Source: Candidatus Altimarinota bacterium (GTDB lineage Bacteria > Patescibacteriota > Gracilibacteria > UBA4473). From it: a DNA stretch of 64,000 nucleotides. Each line of letters begins with the position of its first letter. Position 1 is the stretch's first letter. The position numbers and the translations under genes were made by a program. Shown piece after piece: positions 44,372 through 53,550 of this stretch. The notes below the pieces were generated by a model. It made no database searches. It was not told the origin of the DNA and was given only the letters and a program-made list of their open reading frames with translations. The DNA lies in assembly GCA_018608565.1 (NCBI GenBank), contig JABAZT010000019.1:1-64000 (forward strand), in the 5' to 3' direction.

Positions 44372-45157
44372 ATGAAAGAGAGATCTAATACCCCCGACTT
44401 TGATGAATACGGAAAAATAGACCCCCTAAAAATGTCTCGCAATATATTCTGGACAGAATACGGATGGGGTTGTGTAAAAAATTTACTAAAAGGAGAAAGA
44501 GAGAGCATAATAGACGATGAATCTAATGTTCATACTATTGTTGTGACAGGTATTGGTTCGGATGGACACATGGCACCTGAATCACTTATATCAGAAGCAG
44601 AGGACGAAGGAAGCGTTCACTTTGCAAAAAGAGCAAGCCGAAAACTACTTGGATTTATAAAATTACTAAAAAACACTGACGCAGACGCAAGTGCCGAACT
44701 GGTTGCTAAACAGATAATGGGGATACTGGATGATGCCCTTGATGGAAAATCCGAAGAAGAGGCAAGAAAAGTAGTTGTTAAAATTAAAGCTCATAGTCTT
44801 GGAGCTTATATCGCCAAAAAAGCATGTCTCATTATTGACCAGTATGACCAAGAACATAATACAGACTATTTATCTCATATTAAACTTGTAGAAAGTCATG
44901 CTGGAGCCAATGGACCAATCGAACTACAAGAAGAGAAATGGAAAAAACTAACAGGAAAAATCTTATTTGGACAAAACATGATTAATACCTTTAGTGCCGA
45001 GAACATCAACGGAGTTCAAGAAGAATTTAATACACTTGAAATAAACCAAAGACATCTCGTATATCAAAATGATAAAGTACTCCCTAAAAAAACACAGTGT
45101 CCAAAAAACCAGGTCCCCCTCCATGTTACCGGCGATCACTTTGAAGTATATTCCTAA
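44372..45157 (+). CDS. Putative alpha/beta-hydrolase
   Basis: 261 residues. VHTIVVTGIGSDGHM fits the first strand and oxyanion loop, and KIKAHSLGAYIAKKA fits a lipase-type nucleophile elbow with Ser142. An Asp in YQNDKVLP (234) and a His in TGDHFEVY (256) are placed as the other triad members. These positions are by eye and the overall similarity to known hydrolases is low. No signal peptide. Could act on lipids or peptides; substrate unknown. Confidence 0.6.
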   Translation: MKERSNTPDFDEYGKIDPLKMSRNIFWTEYGWGCVKNLLKGERESIIDDESNVHTIVVTGIGSDGHMAPESLISEAEDEGSVHFAKRASRKLLGFIKLLKNTDADASAELVAKQIMGILDDALDGKSEEEARKVVVKIKAHSLGAYIAKKACLIIDQYDQEHNTDYLSHIKLVESHAGANGPIELQEEKWKKLTGKILFGQNMINTFSAENINGVQEEFNTLEINQRHLVYQNDKVLPKKTQCPKNQVPLHVTGDHFEVYS

Positions 45158-45195
45158 GAATCACACCTCTCCTCAGATCCTTTTTCTTACTTAAA

Positions 45196-45227
45196 TAAAA
45201 AGAGCCCCGAAGGACTCTTTTTTTTAT
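45196..45227. terminator. Bidirectional terminator between the hydrolase gene and tuf
   Basis: AGAGCCC/GGACTCT with loop CGAA on the plus strand, followed by eight T. On the minus strand the loop is TTCG and the mismatch becomes a G-U pair, followed by five T. It can stop transcription from both sides. Confidence 0.85.
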
Positions 45228-45246
45228 CACTATATGAATCGACCAA

Positions 45247-46443
45247 TTACTTGATGATTTTAGTAACCACTCCAGCTCCAACCGTTCGTCCTCCTTCTCG
45301 GATCGCGAATCGTGTTCCTTCTGTAAGTGCGATTGGTTTCCCAAGCGTAACTTTAAATTTAGCGTTATCACCAGGCATTACCATTTCTACTCCATCTGGA
45401 AGATGAATTTCTCCAGTAACATCTGTTGTTCGGATATAAAACTGAGGTTTGTATCCTTTGAAGAAAGGCGTGTGTCGTCCTCCTTCTTCTTTTGAAAGTA
45501 CGTATACTTCCGCTTCTACTTCGTCATGTGGTGTAATAGATCCTGGCTTAGCCATAACTTGACCTCGCTCAATATCTTCTCGTTCCACTCCTCGTAGTAG
45601 TAGTCCTGCGTTGTCTCCAGCTTCACCTCGATCAAGAGATTTGTGGAACATTTCAACTCCTGTAACGGTAGTTGTTGTAGTGTCTTTAAGACCAACAATT
45701 TCGATTGAATCTCCAACTTTAATAACTCCTGTTTCGATTCGTCCAGTTGCTACTGTTCCTCGTCCTTTGATAGAGAATACATCCTCTACAGACATTAGGA
45801 AGTCTTTGTCAGTTTCTCGAGTTGGTTCTGGGATAGTTTCATCAAGAGCCGTAAGAAGCTCAAGAATTTTGTCTCCCCATTCTCCTCCTGGATCTTCGAT
45901 CGCTTTGAGGGCAGAACCTTGAATGATAACTGCATTGTCTCCATCGTAATCTCGTTTAGAGAGTTCTTCTCGAACTTCCATTTCTACGAGCTCGATCATC
46001 TCAGCGTCATCTACCATGTCACATTTATTGAGGAAGACGATAATATTGTCTACTCCAACTTGTCGAGCCAATAGGATGTGCTCTTTTGTTTGTGGCATTG
46101 GACCATCTGTTGCAGCACATACGAGGATTGCTCCGTCCATTTGTGCAGCTCCAGTAATCATGTTTTTTACGTAATCTGCATGTCCTGGACAATCTACATG
46201 AGCGTAGTGCCGACCTGCGGTTTCGTACTCTTGATGAGAAGTAGCGATAGTTATTCCTCTCGCTTTTTCTTCTGGTGCGTTGTCGATTTGATCGAATGCA
46301 ACGGCTTTGTTTCCTGGTTCATCAGGATATCGGTTGTGAGCCACGATCGTAATCGCTGCTGTAAGCGTAGTTTTACCATGATCGACGTGACCGATGGTTC
46401 CCACGTTTACATGTGGCTTTGTTCGTTGGAAAGCATCTGCCAT
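45247..46443 (-). CDS. tuf: Elongation factor Tu
   Basis: 398 residues. GTPase that brings aminoacyl-tRNA to the ribosome. GHVDHGKT at 18-25, [24 protein letters not shown], and the C-terminal barrels with [20 protein letters not shown]. It stands alone, not in a rpsL-rpsG-fusA-tuf operon, with its own promoter and terminator. Confidence 0.98.
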   Translation of the reverse strand: MADAFQRTKPHVNVGTIGHVDHGKTTLTAAITIVAHNRYPDEPGNKAVAFDQIDNAPEEKARGITIATSHQEYETAGRHYAHVDCPGHADYVKNMITGAAQMDGAILVCAATDGPMPQTKEHILLARQVGVDNIIVFLNKCDMVDDAEMIELVEMEVREELSKRDYDGDNAVIIQGSALKAIEDPGGEWGDKILELLTALDETIPEPTRETDKDFLMSVEDVFSIKGRGTVATGRIETGVIKVGDSIEIVGLKDTTTTTVTGVEMFHKSLDRGEAGDNAGLLLRGVEREDIERGQVMAKPGSITPHDEVEAEVYVLSKEEGGRHTPFFKGYKPQFYIRTTDVTGEIHLPDGVEMVMPGDNAKFKVTLGKPIALTEGTRFAIREGGRTVGAGVVTKIIK

Positions 46444-46495
46444 GTTTACTATGGATTAAAAAAGTAAAATAAAAAACATTGGTTTTTACCCGCCG

Positions 46496-46523
46496 ATTCT
46501 AGATCGGAAGCGCCGTGTGTCAA
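46496..46523 (-). promoter_or_regulatory. Promoter of tuf
   Basis: On the minus strand TTGACA (rc of 46518-46523), 16 bases, TAGAAT (rc of 46496-46501). Same box design as the two ribosomal protein promoters. The leader is about 45 bases. Confidence 0.85.
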
Positions 46524-46631
46524 ATTTTTTACCGTGACAGAGTTAAGGGGTTGTTGATAAGGATTCTAATTCCTTTTCTCTGAGTTTGAGAAACTTATTG
46601 AATGTCTAAAAACCAAAAAACTGCATTTTCC

Positions 46632-47987
46632 CTAACTACTAATTGCCTTCATCAGTTGGAGAATATTTCTAATTTCGATTATTTCGGACGTACTACTCGC
46701 CAACCCTTTTCCTAACTTTGGACAAATTATTCTCTTAAATCCTAATTTTTCTGCCTCTCTAATCCGCATCTCCATCTGTGGAACTCGTCGAACTTCTCCA
46801 CTTAATCCAACCTCCCCGAAAACAACCGTGTCTGCTGGGATCTCTTTTTCTGCACGAGATGATAATACGGCGGCACAGATAGCTAGATCAGAGGCTGGAT
46901 CTGTTACCTTCAGACCACCAATCACATTTAGGTAGGCATCGTATTCATGACACTTGAACGGAGTAAACTTAGAAACTACTGCTAACAACAAGTGAAACTT
47001 AGACAAATCCATCCCATGAGAGGTTCGTCGTGGCTGTCCGAAATTTGTCTTGATAGTGAGCGCCTGAATCTCCATCAGAAAATTTCGTGCACCTTCTCGC
47101 ACTACCGTAATAGCTGATCCGGTAGAATCTGGGGCACGCTCGGCCAAGAAAAACTCTGACGGATTATTGAGTTCCTGAAGCCCCGAACCAGTCATCTCAA
47201 ACACTCCGACTTCGAGTGTCGATCCATAACGATTCTTGGGAGAGCGTAAAATTCGAAGCTCCGTATTTCGATCCCCCTCTAGATAGAGCACTCCGTCTAC
47301 TATATGCTCCAGAACTTTTGGTCCTGCGAGTTCATCATTTTTGGTGACATGCCCTATTACCAACACCGTGACTCCGAGATGTTTTGCGACTTTGAGCAAG
47401 GTCTCAGCATTTTCCCTGATCTGGGAAATCGTTCCAAAATTGGAAGTAGAACTTCCCACCATCTGAATTGAATCAATAATGACAAATTTTGGCTTGTTCT
47501 TTTCTATTGTCGCCACGATATCTTCAAGCGAATTTGTGGAATATATAGCATTATTATTCTTGGCAGTCCCACCTTTTAACCTCTCCGCCCGATGTCCTAC
47601 CTGTTCGGCACTCTCCTCTCCCGAAAAATAAATCGCATTATCCAATGCTAGAAAAATCTGCAACGACAACGTCGACTTCCCAATCCCAGGATGTCCTCCA
47701 AATAATATAAACGATCCTGGGAAAAACCCTCCACCCAAAACTCTATCTAACTCTGAAATCTTGGTTTCCATCCTTGTGAGATCTCCCGCCTTCTGAGTAT
47801 TTGCATCTATACTTTGAGCCAAATCTACTCCTTCAATTTTTACGGAAGCCCCTTTCCCTAGCCCTGCCCCAATCTCCTTAAATTCTTTTACACTATCAAA
47901 CGTCCCACAACTAGGACATTTCCCAACCCACTTAGGAAAGACATCCCCACACTCTGAGCAAAGGAACTGTGTTTTTTGTTTGGCCAT
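46632..47987 (-). CDS. radA: DNA repair protein RadA (Sms)
   Basis: 451 residues. N-terminal zinc finger with Cys 10, 13, 24 and 27, RecA-type Walker A GHPGIGKS (98-105), the RadA-specific KNRYG motif (251-255; usually KNRFG), and a C-terminal Lon-protease-like domain. Branch-migration helicase in recombination. Normal length. Confidence 0.96.
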   Translation of the reverse strand: MAKQKTQFLCSECGDVFPKWVGKCPSCGTFDSVKEFKEIGAGLGKGASVKIEGVDLAQSIDANTQKAGDLTRMETKISELDRVLGGGFFPGSFILFGGHPGIGKSTLSLQIFLALDNAIYFSGEESAEQVGHRAERLKGGTAKNNNAIYSTNSLEDIVATIEKNKPKFVIIDSIQMVGSSTSNFGTISQIRENAETLLKVAKHLGVTVLVIGHVTKNDELAGPKVLEHIVDGVLYLEGDRNTELRILRSPKNRYGSTLEVGVFEMTGSGLQELNNPSEFFLAERAPDSTGSAITVVREGARNFLMEIQALTIKTNFGQPRRTSHGMDLSKFHLLLAVVSKFTPFKCHEYDAYLNVIGGLKVTDPASDLAICAAVLSSRAEKEIPADTVVFGEVGLSGEVRRVPQMEMRIREAEKLGFKRIICPKLGKGLASSTSEIIEIRNILQLMKAISS

Positions 47988-48049
47988 GTACTTTTAAAAA
48001 TAATCAGAGAAACCAAAGACACAAGACCCTCCCCACACACGACATCCCG

Positions 48050-49270
48050 CTAACATAATGACTGATTGTTAAACTCCGCTTCATAGGCTTTTACTAATTC
48101 TTCGTACAACAACTCAACATCAACCTCATAATTTCCACTAAAATGAAGGAACAGTGCCTCTCGCTCTGGATAAGAATATGCAAAAACATGCACTAATCTC
48201 GTTATCACGCTTCTTGTTATCTGTTCCTCACTGACCAAATCAAAATTTCGTGCGAAAACCTTGAAATAAGCAGACTCCAAATTATTTGAAAACTTAGCTG
48301 GATCTTGAACCTCTAGCATACGAAACCGTGAACTGACCCTGTATTTATCTAAATCTTCATCTCGAGCTGATAAAAACTGTTCTAATCTCGCCCCCAATAC
48401 CGATTCAATTTTTGGTGGAAGATTATTGTTCCATGCCCTTATATCATTGTATACGTCGGGCCTAGGAAACTCTTTTGCAATCTTTGATGCCTCCTGAACC
48501 GCCCACCGAGAAGCACTACTCCTTTCTTCTATATTCTCACTCCATCGGATTTCAGGACAAATAACCGCCAAGCAATCCATTTCTATCACTCTCTGAAATA
48601 AATCTAAATCTGAAATTTCCTCCATCCGCTTCCCCGGGGACTGTAAATATTCCCTATAGTTATGATTGTGTTTGGTCGCGTATTTCTCAATAATCTCCCT
48701 ATATTTTATTCCCAACTTCAACTCTAACGCTCCTGCCGTCGCATTTAGCCCTGAATCAAAATATTCATGAATCAAACTCACTGAAACTGGCGACTCTGCC
48801 ACAAACACCTCTATCTCAGCCAACACTTGAACCCCCTCCTCTGCGCTCATCTCCATGTCCCCCAATCCATAATGCACATAGACCTGCTCTATATAAGCCT
48901 CCCTCATATCCAAAAATACTACTTCTAATAATTCTATCTTCTCTAACCTCGTAAGCGTTGATGGATCGACCACTTGCTCCAAAATTTGAGTTGGATTAGA
49001 AAACTTTTTTCGCTCAAAGACAATCTCTTCTAAAAAATCCAGTATGGTATTAACCTCAAACAAAATTCCTTCCTCTTTCAGGTGTTGACTATATTCTTCT
49101 CTAAATGTAGATTCCTGAGTTGCCATCGCCTCAAATGAACCACCCAAGACCCGCTCAATAACATTCCGAATTGAAACCCTCTGAACTACTGAAAAATGAT
49201 AACCGATATCCTCAAGAAGGGTATCAATTTTCAATTCCATTGAATTATCAGCCTCAAGTAAAAACTTCAT
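48050..49270 (-). CDS. Hypothetical helical protein
   Basis: 406 residues, acidic, predicted almost all alpha-helix, no signal peptide or membrane segment. Few Cys, no nucleotide-binding loop. It sits between miaB (43 bases upstream) and radA (62 bases downstream) on the same strand, so they may be cotranscribed. Family not recognised. Confidence 0.75.
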   Translation of the reverse strand: MKFLLEADNSMELKIDTLLEDIGYHFSVVQRVSIRNVIERVLGGSFEAMATQESTFREEYSQHLKEEGILFEVNTILDFLEEIVFERKKFSNPTQILEQVVDPSTLTRLEKIELLEVVFLDMREAYIEQVYVHYGLGDMEMSAEEGVQVLAEIEVFVAESPVSVSLIHEYFDSGLNATAGALELKLGIKYREIIEKYATKHNHNYREYLQSPGKRMEEISDLDLFQRVIEMDCLAVICPEIRWSENIEERSSASRWAVQEASKIAKEFPRPDVYNDIRAWNNNLPPKIESVLGARLEQFLSARDEDLDKYRVSSRFRMLEVQDPAKFSNNLESAYFKVFARNFDLVSEEQITRSVITRLVHVFAYSYPEREALFLHFSGNYEVDVELLYEELVKAYEAEFNNQSLC

Positions 49271-49313
49271 TTTGATGCATTACTACATCTTTTTTATTTT
49301 TTTACAACTCCCC

Positions 49314-50687
49314 CTAACTCCCCATCATTTTCATCCCCTTAATCTCAAGCTCTGGAAGTTCTCCTGCAAATACATAACCTTTTTGTTTTTTAAGCAAAAC
49401 CTGAACCTCTTTCCCTACATATGGTCGCCCAGCCTCAAACCAAATTTCGAAAAATTCACGACTTCGTCCTGTGTTTTTATAGAGTCCATTTTCCATTATT
49501 TCTGATTTCTCGACCAACACTTCTACCTCTTTTCCTACATATTTTGAACGCTTTTTCCACGCAATTTCCCGGATCACATCATCAAATCGAGCAAATCGTT
49601 CTCGCTGTCCTGGTCGTGGAATAAATTCTTTTTCCATTCGGGCGGCGGCGGTATGTTTTCGCGGTGAATAAATCGCTGTATAGGAAAAGTCGAACTGTAT
49701 CTCTCTTGCAAAATCACACAGTCGCTCAAACTGTTCCTCTGTCTCTCCCGGAAACCCAACAATAATATCTGTCGCAAGTGTTGTATCTGGCATGGCTTTT
49801 CTAATTTTCCCGATAATGTCGAAGTATTTCTCAATCTTATAGTTTCGGTTCATAGATCGGAGCATCTCATCACATCCGTGCTGCACTGGGAGATGAATAT
49901 AGGGACAATGGGTCTTCATACTTGCCAAAGCATCAATCACATCGTCTGTGAAATCCTGCGGATGCGCAGACGTAAAACGAACTCTCGAGAGCCCTAGTTC
50001 GTGAAACTTATCAATTTCTAACAACAACCTTGCGAAACATTTCTCCCCCTCGGTTCCATCTCTATATGAATTTACGTTTTGCCCGAGCAAGGTGATTTCT
50101 TTGGCTCCTGCTTCTACATGTGCTTTGCACTCAGTAACCACATCTGCGAGTGGACGACTGATCTCTCTTCCTCTCGTATAAGGCACGATACAAAAAGTGC
50201 AAAATTTATCACACCCCTGCATGATTGGGACATAGACTTGGGCTTTGTTCTGCGTCTTTGGATTGATCCGGAAATAGTTTTCGATACTTCCACTCCCAAA
50301 ACTATCGGCAAAAACCTCAAAATCATGCTTTGGGAAATGTGGCTCCAGCATCTTGGGTACTCGGGCTGCATCCTCTATCCGGAAAACAAAGTCAATGGGA
50401 TCAAGTTTGAGCAATTTATCTTTGGAGTTTGTCTCATCTCCTGTTTGACGAACCATACAACCGGTAACCGCGATCTTGGACTGTGGATGATCCATTTTAT
50501 ACTGTCGCATGTATCCGACAGCTTTGTCTTCTGACTTTTGTCGGACAGAACAGGTGTTGACGACGAGCAGCTCGGCTTCTTCTTCTGAACCTTTTATAAA
50601 TCCTGCATTTTCAAGCACACTTGCTACTCGCTCACTGTCTGAGTGGTTCATCTGACATCCGAAGGTTTTGAGATTGTAGATTGGCAT
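49314..50687 (-). CDS. miaB: tRNA-2-methylthio-N6-dimethylallyladenosine synthase MiaB
   Basis: 457 residues. Radical SAM methylthiotransferase for tRNA position 37. N-terminal UPF0004 domain with Cys 11, 46 and 77 (auxiliary iron-sulfur cluster), radical SAM motif CDKFCTFC (Cys 159, 163, 166), and a C-terminal TRAM domain. MiaB rather than MtaB by its start (KTFGCQMNHSDSE). Confidence 0.95.
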   Translation of the reverse strand: MPIYNLKTFGCQMNHSDSERVASVLENAGFIKGSEEEAELLVVNTCSVRQKSEDKAVGYMRQYKMDHPQSKIAVTGCMVRQTGDETNSKDKLLKLDPIDFVFRIEDAARVPKMLEPHFPKHDFEVFADSFGSGSIENYFRINPKTQNKAQVYVPIMQGCDKFCTFCIVPYTRGREISRPLADVVTECKAHVEAGAKEITLLGQNVNSYRDGTEGEKCFARLLLEIDKFHELGLSRVRFTSAHPQDFTDDVIDALASMKTHCPYIHLPVQHGCDEMLRSMNRNYKIEKYFDIIGKIRKAMPDTTLATDIIVGFPGETEEQFERLCDFAREIQFDFSYTAIYSPRKHTAAARMEKEFIPRPGQRERFARFDDVIREIAWKKRSKYVGKEVEVLVEKSEIMENGLYKNTGRSREFFEIWFEAGRPYVGKEVQVLLKKQKGYVFAGELPELEIKGMKMMGS

Positions 50688-50778
50688 GTGATGGAGAATA
50701 TTGCCCCCTCTTTTAGCAAAAGGGCTTGGTAAACTTAGATCTTTCTGTTCAATTTCTAATTGTATTCCTTATAAGGTT

Positions 50779-50807
50779 TTGAAGACTTTTCGCAAATTTG
50801 CTATATT
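50779..50807 (+). promoter_or_regulatory. Promoter of the 50835 gene
   Basis: TTGAAG (50779-50784), 17 bases, TATATT (50802-50807). The leader would be about 20 bases. Confidence 0.6.
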
Positions 50808-50834
50808 CATTATATTCTTAAAATAAAAAACAAA

Positions 50835-51134
50835 ATGAATAAGAGTAAAATTAGCAAAAAATTTGAAAAAATGCGCCAGAGCCAGTCGACATATGGTCAT
50901 AACAATCCTGAAGTATTAAAAGCCCAACAGGAGCTCAAAGGAGCTCTTGCAACCAAAGACACAAAAGATCGCATCAATTATGCAGCCCTAAAAACAGCAC
51001 AAATACTTTCTCTTTCAGGTATTGTCTCAGGAATTGGATACATGGTTTATAAAATAGTGCCACCGCTGATAGAATTCATTGAAAAACGTGGCGAACTATT
51101 AGAAAAAATGGCTGATGGAGAATTAATGCCCTAA
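50835..51134 (+). CDS. Hypothetical small membrane-associated protein
   Basis: 99 residues. Basic N-terminal 50 residues, one hydrophobic stretch (LSLSGIVSGIGYMVYKIV), amphipathic end. Own promoter. Not recognised. Confidence 0.65.
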   Translation: MNKSKISKKFEKMRQSQSTYGHNNPEVLKAQQELKGALATKDTKDRINYAALKTAQILSLSGIVSGIGYMVYKIVPPLIEFIEKRGELLEKMADGELMP

Positions 51135-51149
51135 CTCCTTATGACTCTT

Positions 51150-51239
51150 TCATTGATGCGCCGCACACACCTCTAAAACGATCAATACATCGTCTTTTGT
51201 TTCATAGAGAATTCGATAATCCAGTACTCTAACACGCTA
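51150..51239 (-). pseudogene. Remnant of a RelE/ParE-type toxin gene
   Basis: On the minus strand the frame reads RVRVLDYRILYETKDDVLIV then LEVCAAHQ and stop. This matches the final strands of RelE-superfamily toxins (V-x-DYRI-x-YEI, then the last strand and a His). An in-frame stop and the end of yraN lie immediately upstream, so the first two thirds are missing, and the usual HRREVY end is altered. No antitoxin gene is visible. Confidence 0.6.
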
Positions 51240-51243
51240 CAAC

Positions 51244-51612
51244 CTACCCTACATTTTCAAAGTGATCGATCTTGTATTTTTCGCCAGTCTTGAAGACGGT
51301 AATCGCATGAATCTCAACCACTGGCATTTCAGTCATTCGTTTTTCTACAAAAAAATATCGTGCCCCAGCCCGCATCATATTTCGAATTTTATTTTTGGTG
51401 ATTGAGTCTTCGGCTCGACCATAGGCATAGTTCGTTCGAGTTTTTACTTCTACGAGGACGTAGTATTTCTCCAATGGCTCATACATTATCAAATCAACCT
51501 CTCCTCCTTGGGCGTGATAGTTTTGGGCGACGGTTTCAAATCCTTTTCTCTCTAAATATATTTTTGCGGCCTCTTCTCCACGTCGACCAAGTAATTGAAG
51601 TGGAGAAGGCAT
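51244..51612 (-). CDS. UPF0102 family protein (YraN)
   Basis: 122 residues, nuclease-like fold. GRRGEEAAKIYLERKGF, GGEVDLIMYE and LVEVKTRTNYAYG are the UPF0102 core, with the Holliday-junction-resolvase type residues E, D and E-x-K. Role unproven. It is one base from the gene upstream. Confidence 0.88.
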   Translation of the reverse strand: MPSPLQLLGRRGEEAAKIYLERKGFETVAQNYHAQGGEVDLIMYEPLEKYYVLVEVKTRTNYAYGRAEDSITKNKIRNMMRAGARYFFVEKRMTEMPVVEIHAITVFKTGEKYKIDHFENVG

Positions 51613-51613
51613 T

Positions 51614-51991
51614 TTAGTTTTCCTTTACAACCTCTTCAACTATTTCACCAGAAAGCTCTTTCAATCGATCTCTCATTCCTTGCACATGCTCATTAAAAAC
51701 TAGAAAATCCTCTACGGAAAGAGCTTTCTGACTGTGACTTAATTCCAGATATTCAAATAAATTATTTAATGCAGTTGTGATTGAGGAAGGTACTTCTTTT
51801 TCTCTAAATGCCCCTGTATATCCCCAAGCCTCTGCTATCGAAGTCGATAACTCTAACGCCATTTGCCGTACTTGCTTTAGGCACTCATATTCAGCTTGAG
51901 ACCCAACTTCCAAAATTCTTTTATACCCATATGTAACGATGTCATGCGAAAACTGCCAAAGTTTAGACTCGGTATAAATTTGTGGAGGCAT
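51614..51991 (-). CDS. Four-helix-bundle protein (23S rRNA IVP family)
   Basis: 125 residues in four helices. ESKLWQFSHDIVTYGYKR, QVRQMALELSTSIAEAWGY and the LNNLFEYLELS segment match the four-helix-bundle family first found in 23S rRNA insertions. The usual NIAEG reads SIAEAWG. Function unknown. Confidence 0.8.
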   Translation of the reverse strand: MPPQIYTESKLWQFSHDIVTYGYKRILEVGSQAEYECLKQVRQMALELSTSIAEAWGYTGAFREKEVPSSITTALNNLFEYLELSHSQKALSVEDFLVFNEHVQGMRDRLKELSGEIVEEVVKEN

Positions 51992-52062
51992 TTTGTATTT
52001 ATTTATTTCTTTGATTCTCCTCTAAATCGCCTCTAAATTGGAGCTACAAACTTCATCAAATC

Positions 52063-53442
52063 TTAAGTCTCGCTATTTTCTACTAATATCTTCTCCGCAT
52101 CTTCAAAAAGTTTTTCTAGATTTCCTGCCTCAGATAAAATTTCATAATCATATATATGTGACTGTGCGAGTTCTTTTTTCATAGATTCCATTCGTTTTTC
52201 GAGTTCGCCCTCGGTGATTGGAGCTCGTGCCTTAATTCGTCGAATCAACTCATCCTGCCCCTCTGCTGGCTTTAGAAAAATAGATGTAAAATACTCTCTC
52301 GGAAGCCGCTCTCTTGCTTGAACAAATCCCTGCACATCAAATTCCCGAATCACAATCTTTCCAGCTTTTACCGAATCTATTAATTTATTTTTGAGTGTTC
52401 CATAATAATTCCCCCCATGAACTTGCGCGTATTCGAGAAAATCCCCCGCCTCAATCTTGGCTTCAAATTCCTCTTTGGAAATAAAGTAATACGTCTCTCC
52501 GTCGACCTCTCCTGGTCGTGGATCACGAGTCGTACAACTGGGGGGAAACTCAAACTCCAAATGTTTTTTTCTTAGATAATCAATAAGTGTCCCCTTGCCG
52601 ACCCCACTAGGTCCCGAAAAGAAAAATATTTTTCCCTGCTTTGTATTGTTATTATTCATGTTAGCTTCAAATATTTTAGGATTTCGTCGTCCCTTCCATT
52701 TCCAATAGTACTTTCTTAGTGATGATAAGTGAATCCAAAAGGTTCGCTTGAACCACATCTTGAAAAAACTCGCATCAGAAAGTCTTTGCGCCCCATGTTG
52801 CACCTTCACCGCACCATCAAGAAACACACCTTTTTTTTCTCGCCAAGAACGTCGACACAGATCTGTATCTTCGAAAAAGAGAAAAAATCGGTCATCAAAT
52901 CCTGACAGTTTTTCATACAACTCTCGCTTCATACACATAAAACTCCCCTGTATCCATGGAACTGGAGTCAGACGGTCTGAGTGAAGGGTTAGGAAGGTTT
53001 GTTTTCGAAGGAACCGCCGAGTGAAAAGCTGCCAAAGTGTTGGGAACTCTCTCGCATTTGTCTGAAACTCTCCATCAGGCCCCACCATCTTAGGACAAAT
53101 AATTCCTATATTTTTGTTTTCTGTGTGTTGTGCAAGAGATTCTAACACTGGTTCGAGAAACTCTATATCTGGATTGAGCATCACCACGAACTCCCCTTTT
53201 GCAAATCGCGCCCCTTCATTGGTCGCCCGTCCCATTCCGAGATTTTCCTGTAGCTGAATACAATGAATACACTCATTTTCTTGCTCAAGTGCTTGAAGCC
53301 GATCCACGTCTCCTGATACCGAGTTATTATCTACAATGATCCACTCAAAATCTGTTTCAAATTGCTCCAGGCTTTTCCATAACGCTTGGATTTTCTCTGC
53401 ACAGTTGTAGTTAACGGTTATAAGTGAATATTTTACTCCCAT
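52063..53442 (-). CDS. Glycosyltransferase family 2 fused to guanylate kinase
   Basis: 459 residues in one open frame. Residues 1-255 are a GT-A glycosyltransferase of the rhamnosyltransferase-like group: SLITVNYNCAEKI, ENLGMGRATNEGARFAKGE, VMLNPDIEF, and FFLFFEDTDLCRR. Residues 262-459 are a complete guanylate kinase: P-loop GPSGVGKGT (277-285), SCTTRDPRPGEVDGETYYF, and YAQVHGGNYYGT. The join is at an ATG (52657-52659) where a normal-length guanylate kinase of 198 residues would begin, so an internal start making free enzyme is possible. No stop separates them. Confidence 0.85.
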   Translation of the reverse strand: MGVKYSLITVNYNCAEKIQALWKSLEQFETDFEWIIVDNNSVSGDVDRLQALEQENECIHCIQLQENLGMGRATNEGARFAKGEFVVMLNPDIEFLEPVLESLAQHTENKNIGIICPKMVGPDGEFQTNAREFPTLWQLFTRRFLRKQTFLTLHSDRLTPVPWIQGSFMCMKRELYEKLSGFDDRFFLFFEDTDLCRRSWREKKGVFLDGAVKVQHGAQRLSDASFFKMWFKRTFWIHLSSLRKYYWKWKGRRNPKIFEANMNNNNTKQGKIFFFSGPSGVGKGTLIDYLRKKHLEFEFPPSCTTRDPRPGEVDGETYYFISKEEFEAKIEAGDFLEYAQVHGGNYYGTLKNKLIDSVKAGKIVIREFDVQGFVQARERLPREYFTSIFLKPAEGQDELIRRIKARAPITEGELEKRMESMKKELAQSHIYDYEILSEAGNLEKLFEDAEKILVENSET

Positions 53443-53448
53443 AAAAAT

Positions 53449-53477
53449 TTGACAATGTTTGTATTACGTGTTTTAAT
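53449..53477 (+). promoter_or_regulatory. Promoter of prs
   Basis: TTGACA (53449-53454), 17 bases, TTTAAT (53472-53477; five of six). It lies inside the apparent upstream extension of the prs frame, arguing that the extension is not translated. Confidence 0.75.
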
Positions 53478-53550
53478 AGAAATTATATCATTACACGTTT
53501 TCTTTCTAAAAATTTTAAGAGCGTTATACTCTTATCTCAGCATAAACAAT

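Noticed and set aside
53449..53550. Longer N-terminus for prs
   Set aside because: The extra 34 residues are hydrophobic, unlike the family, and overlap a good promoter.
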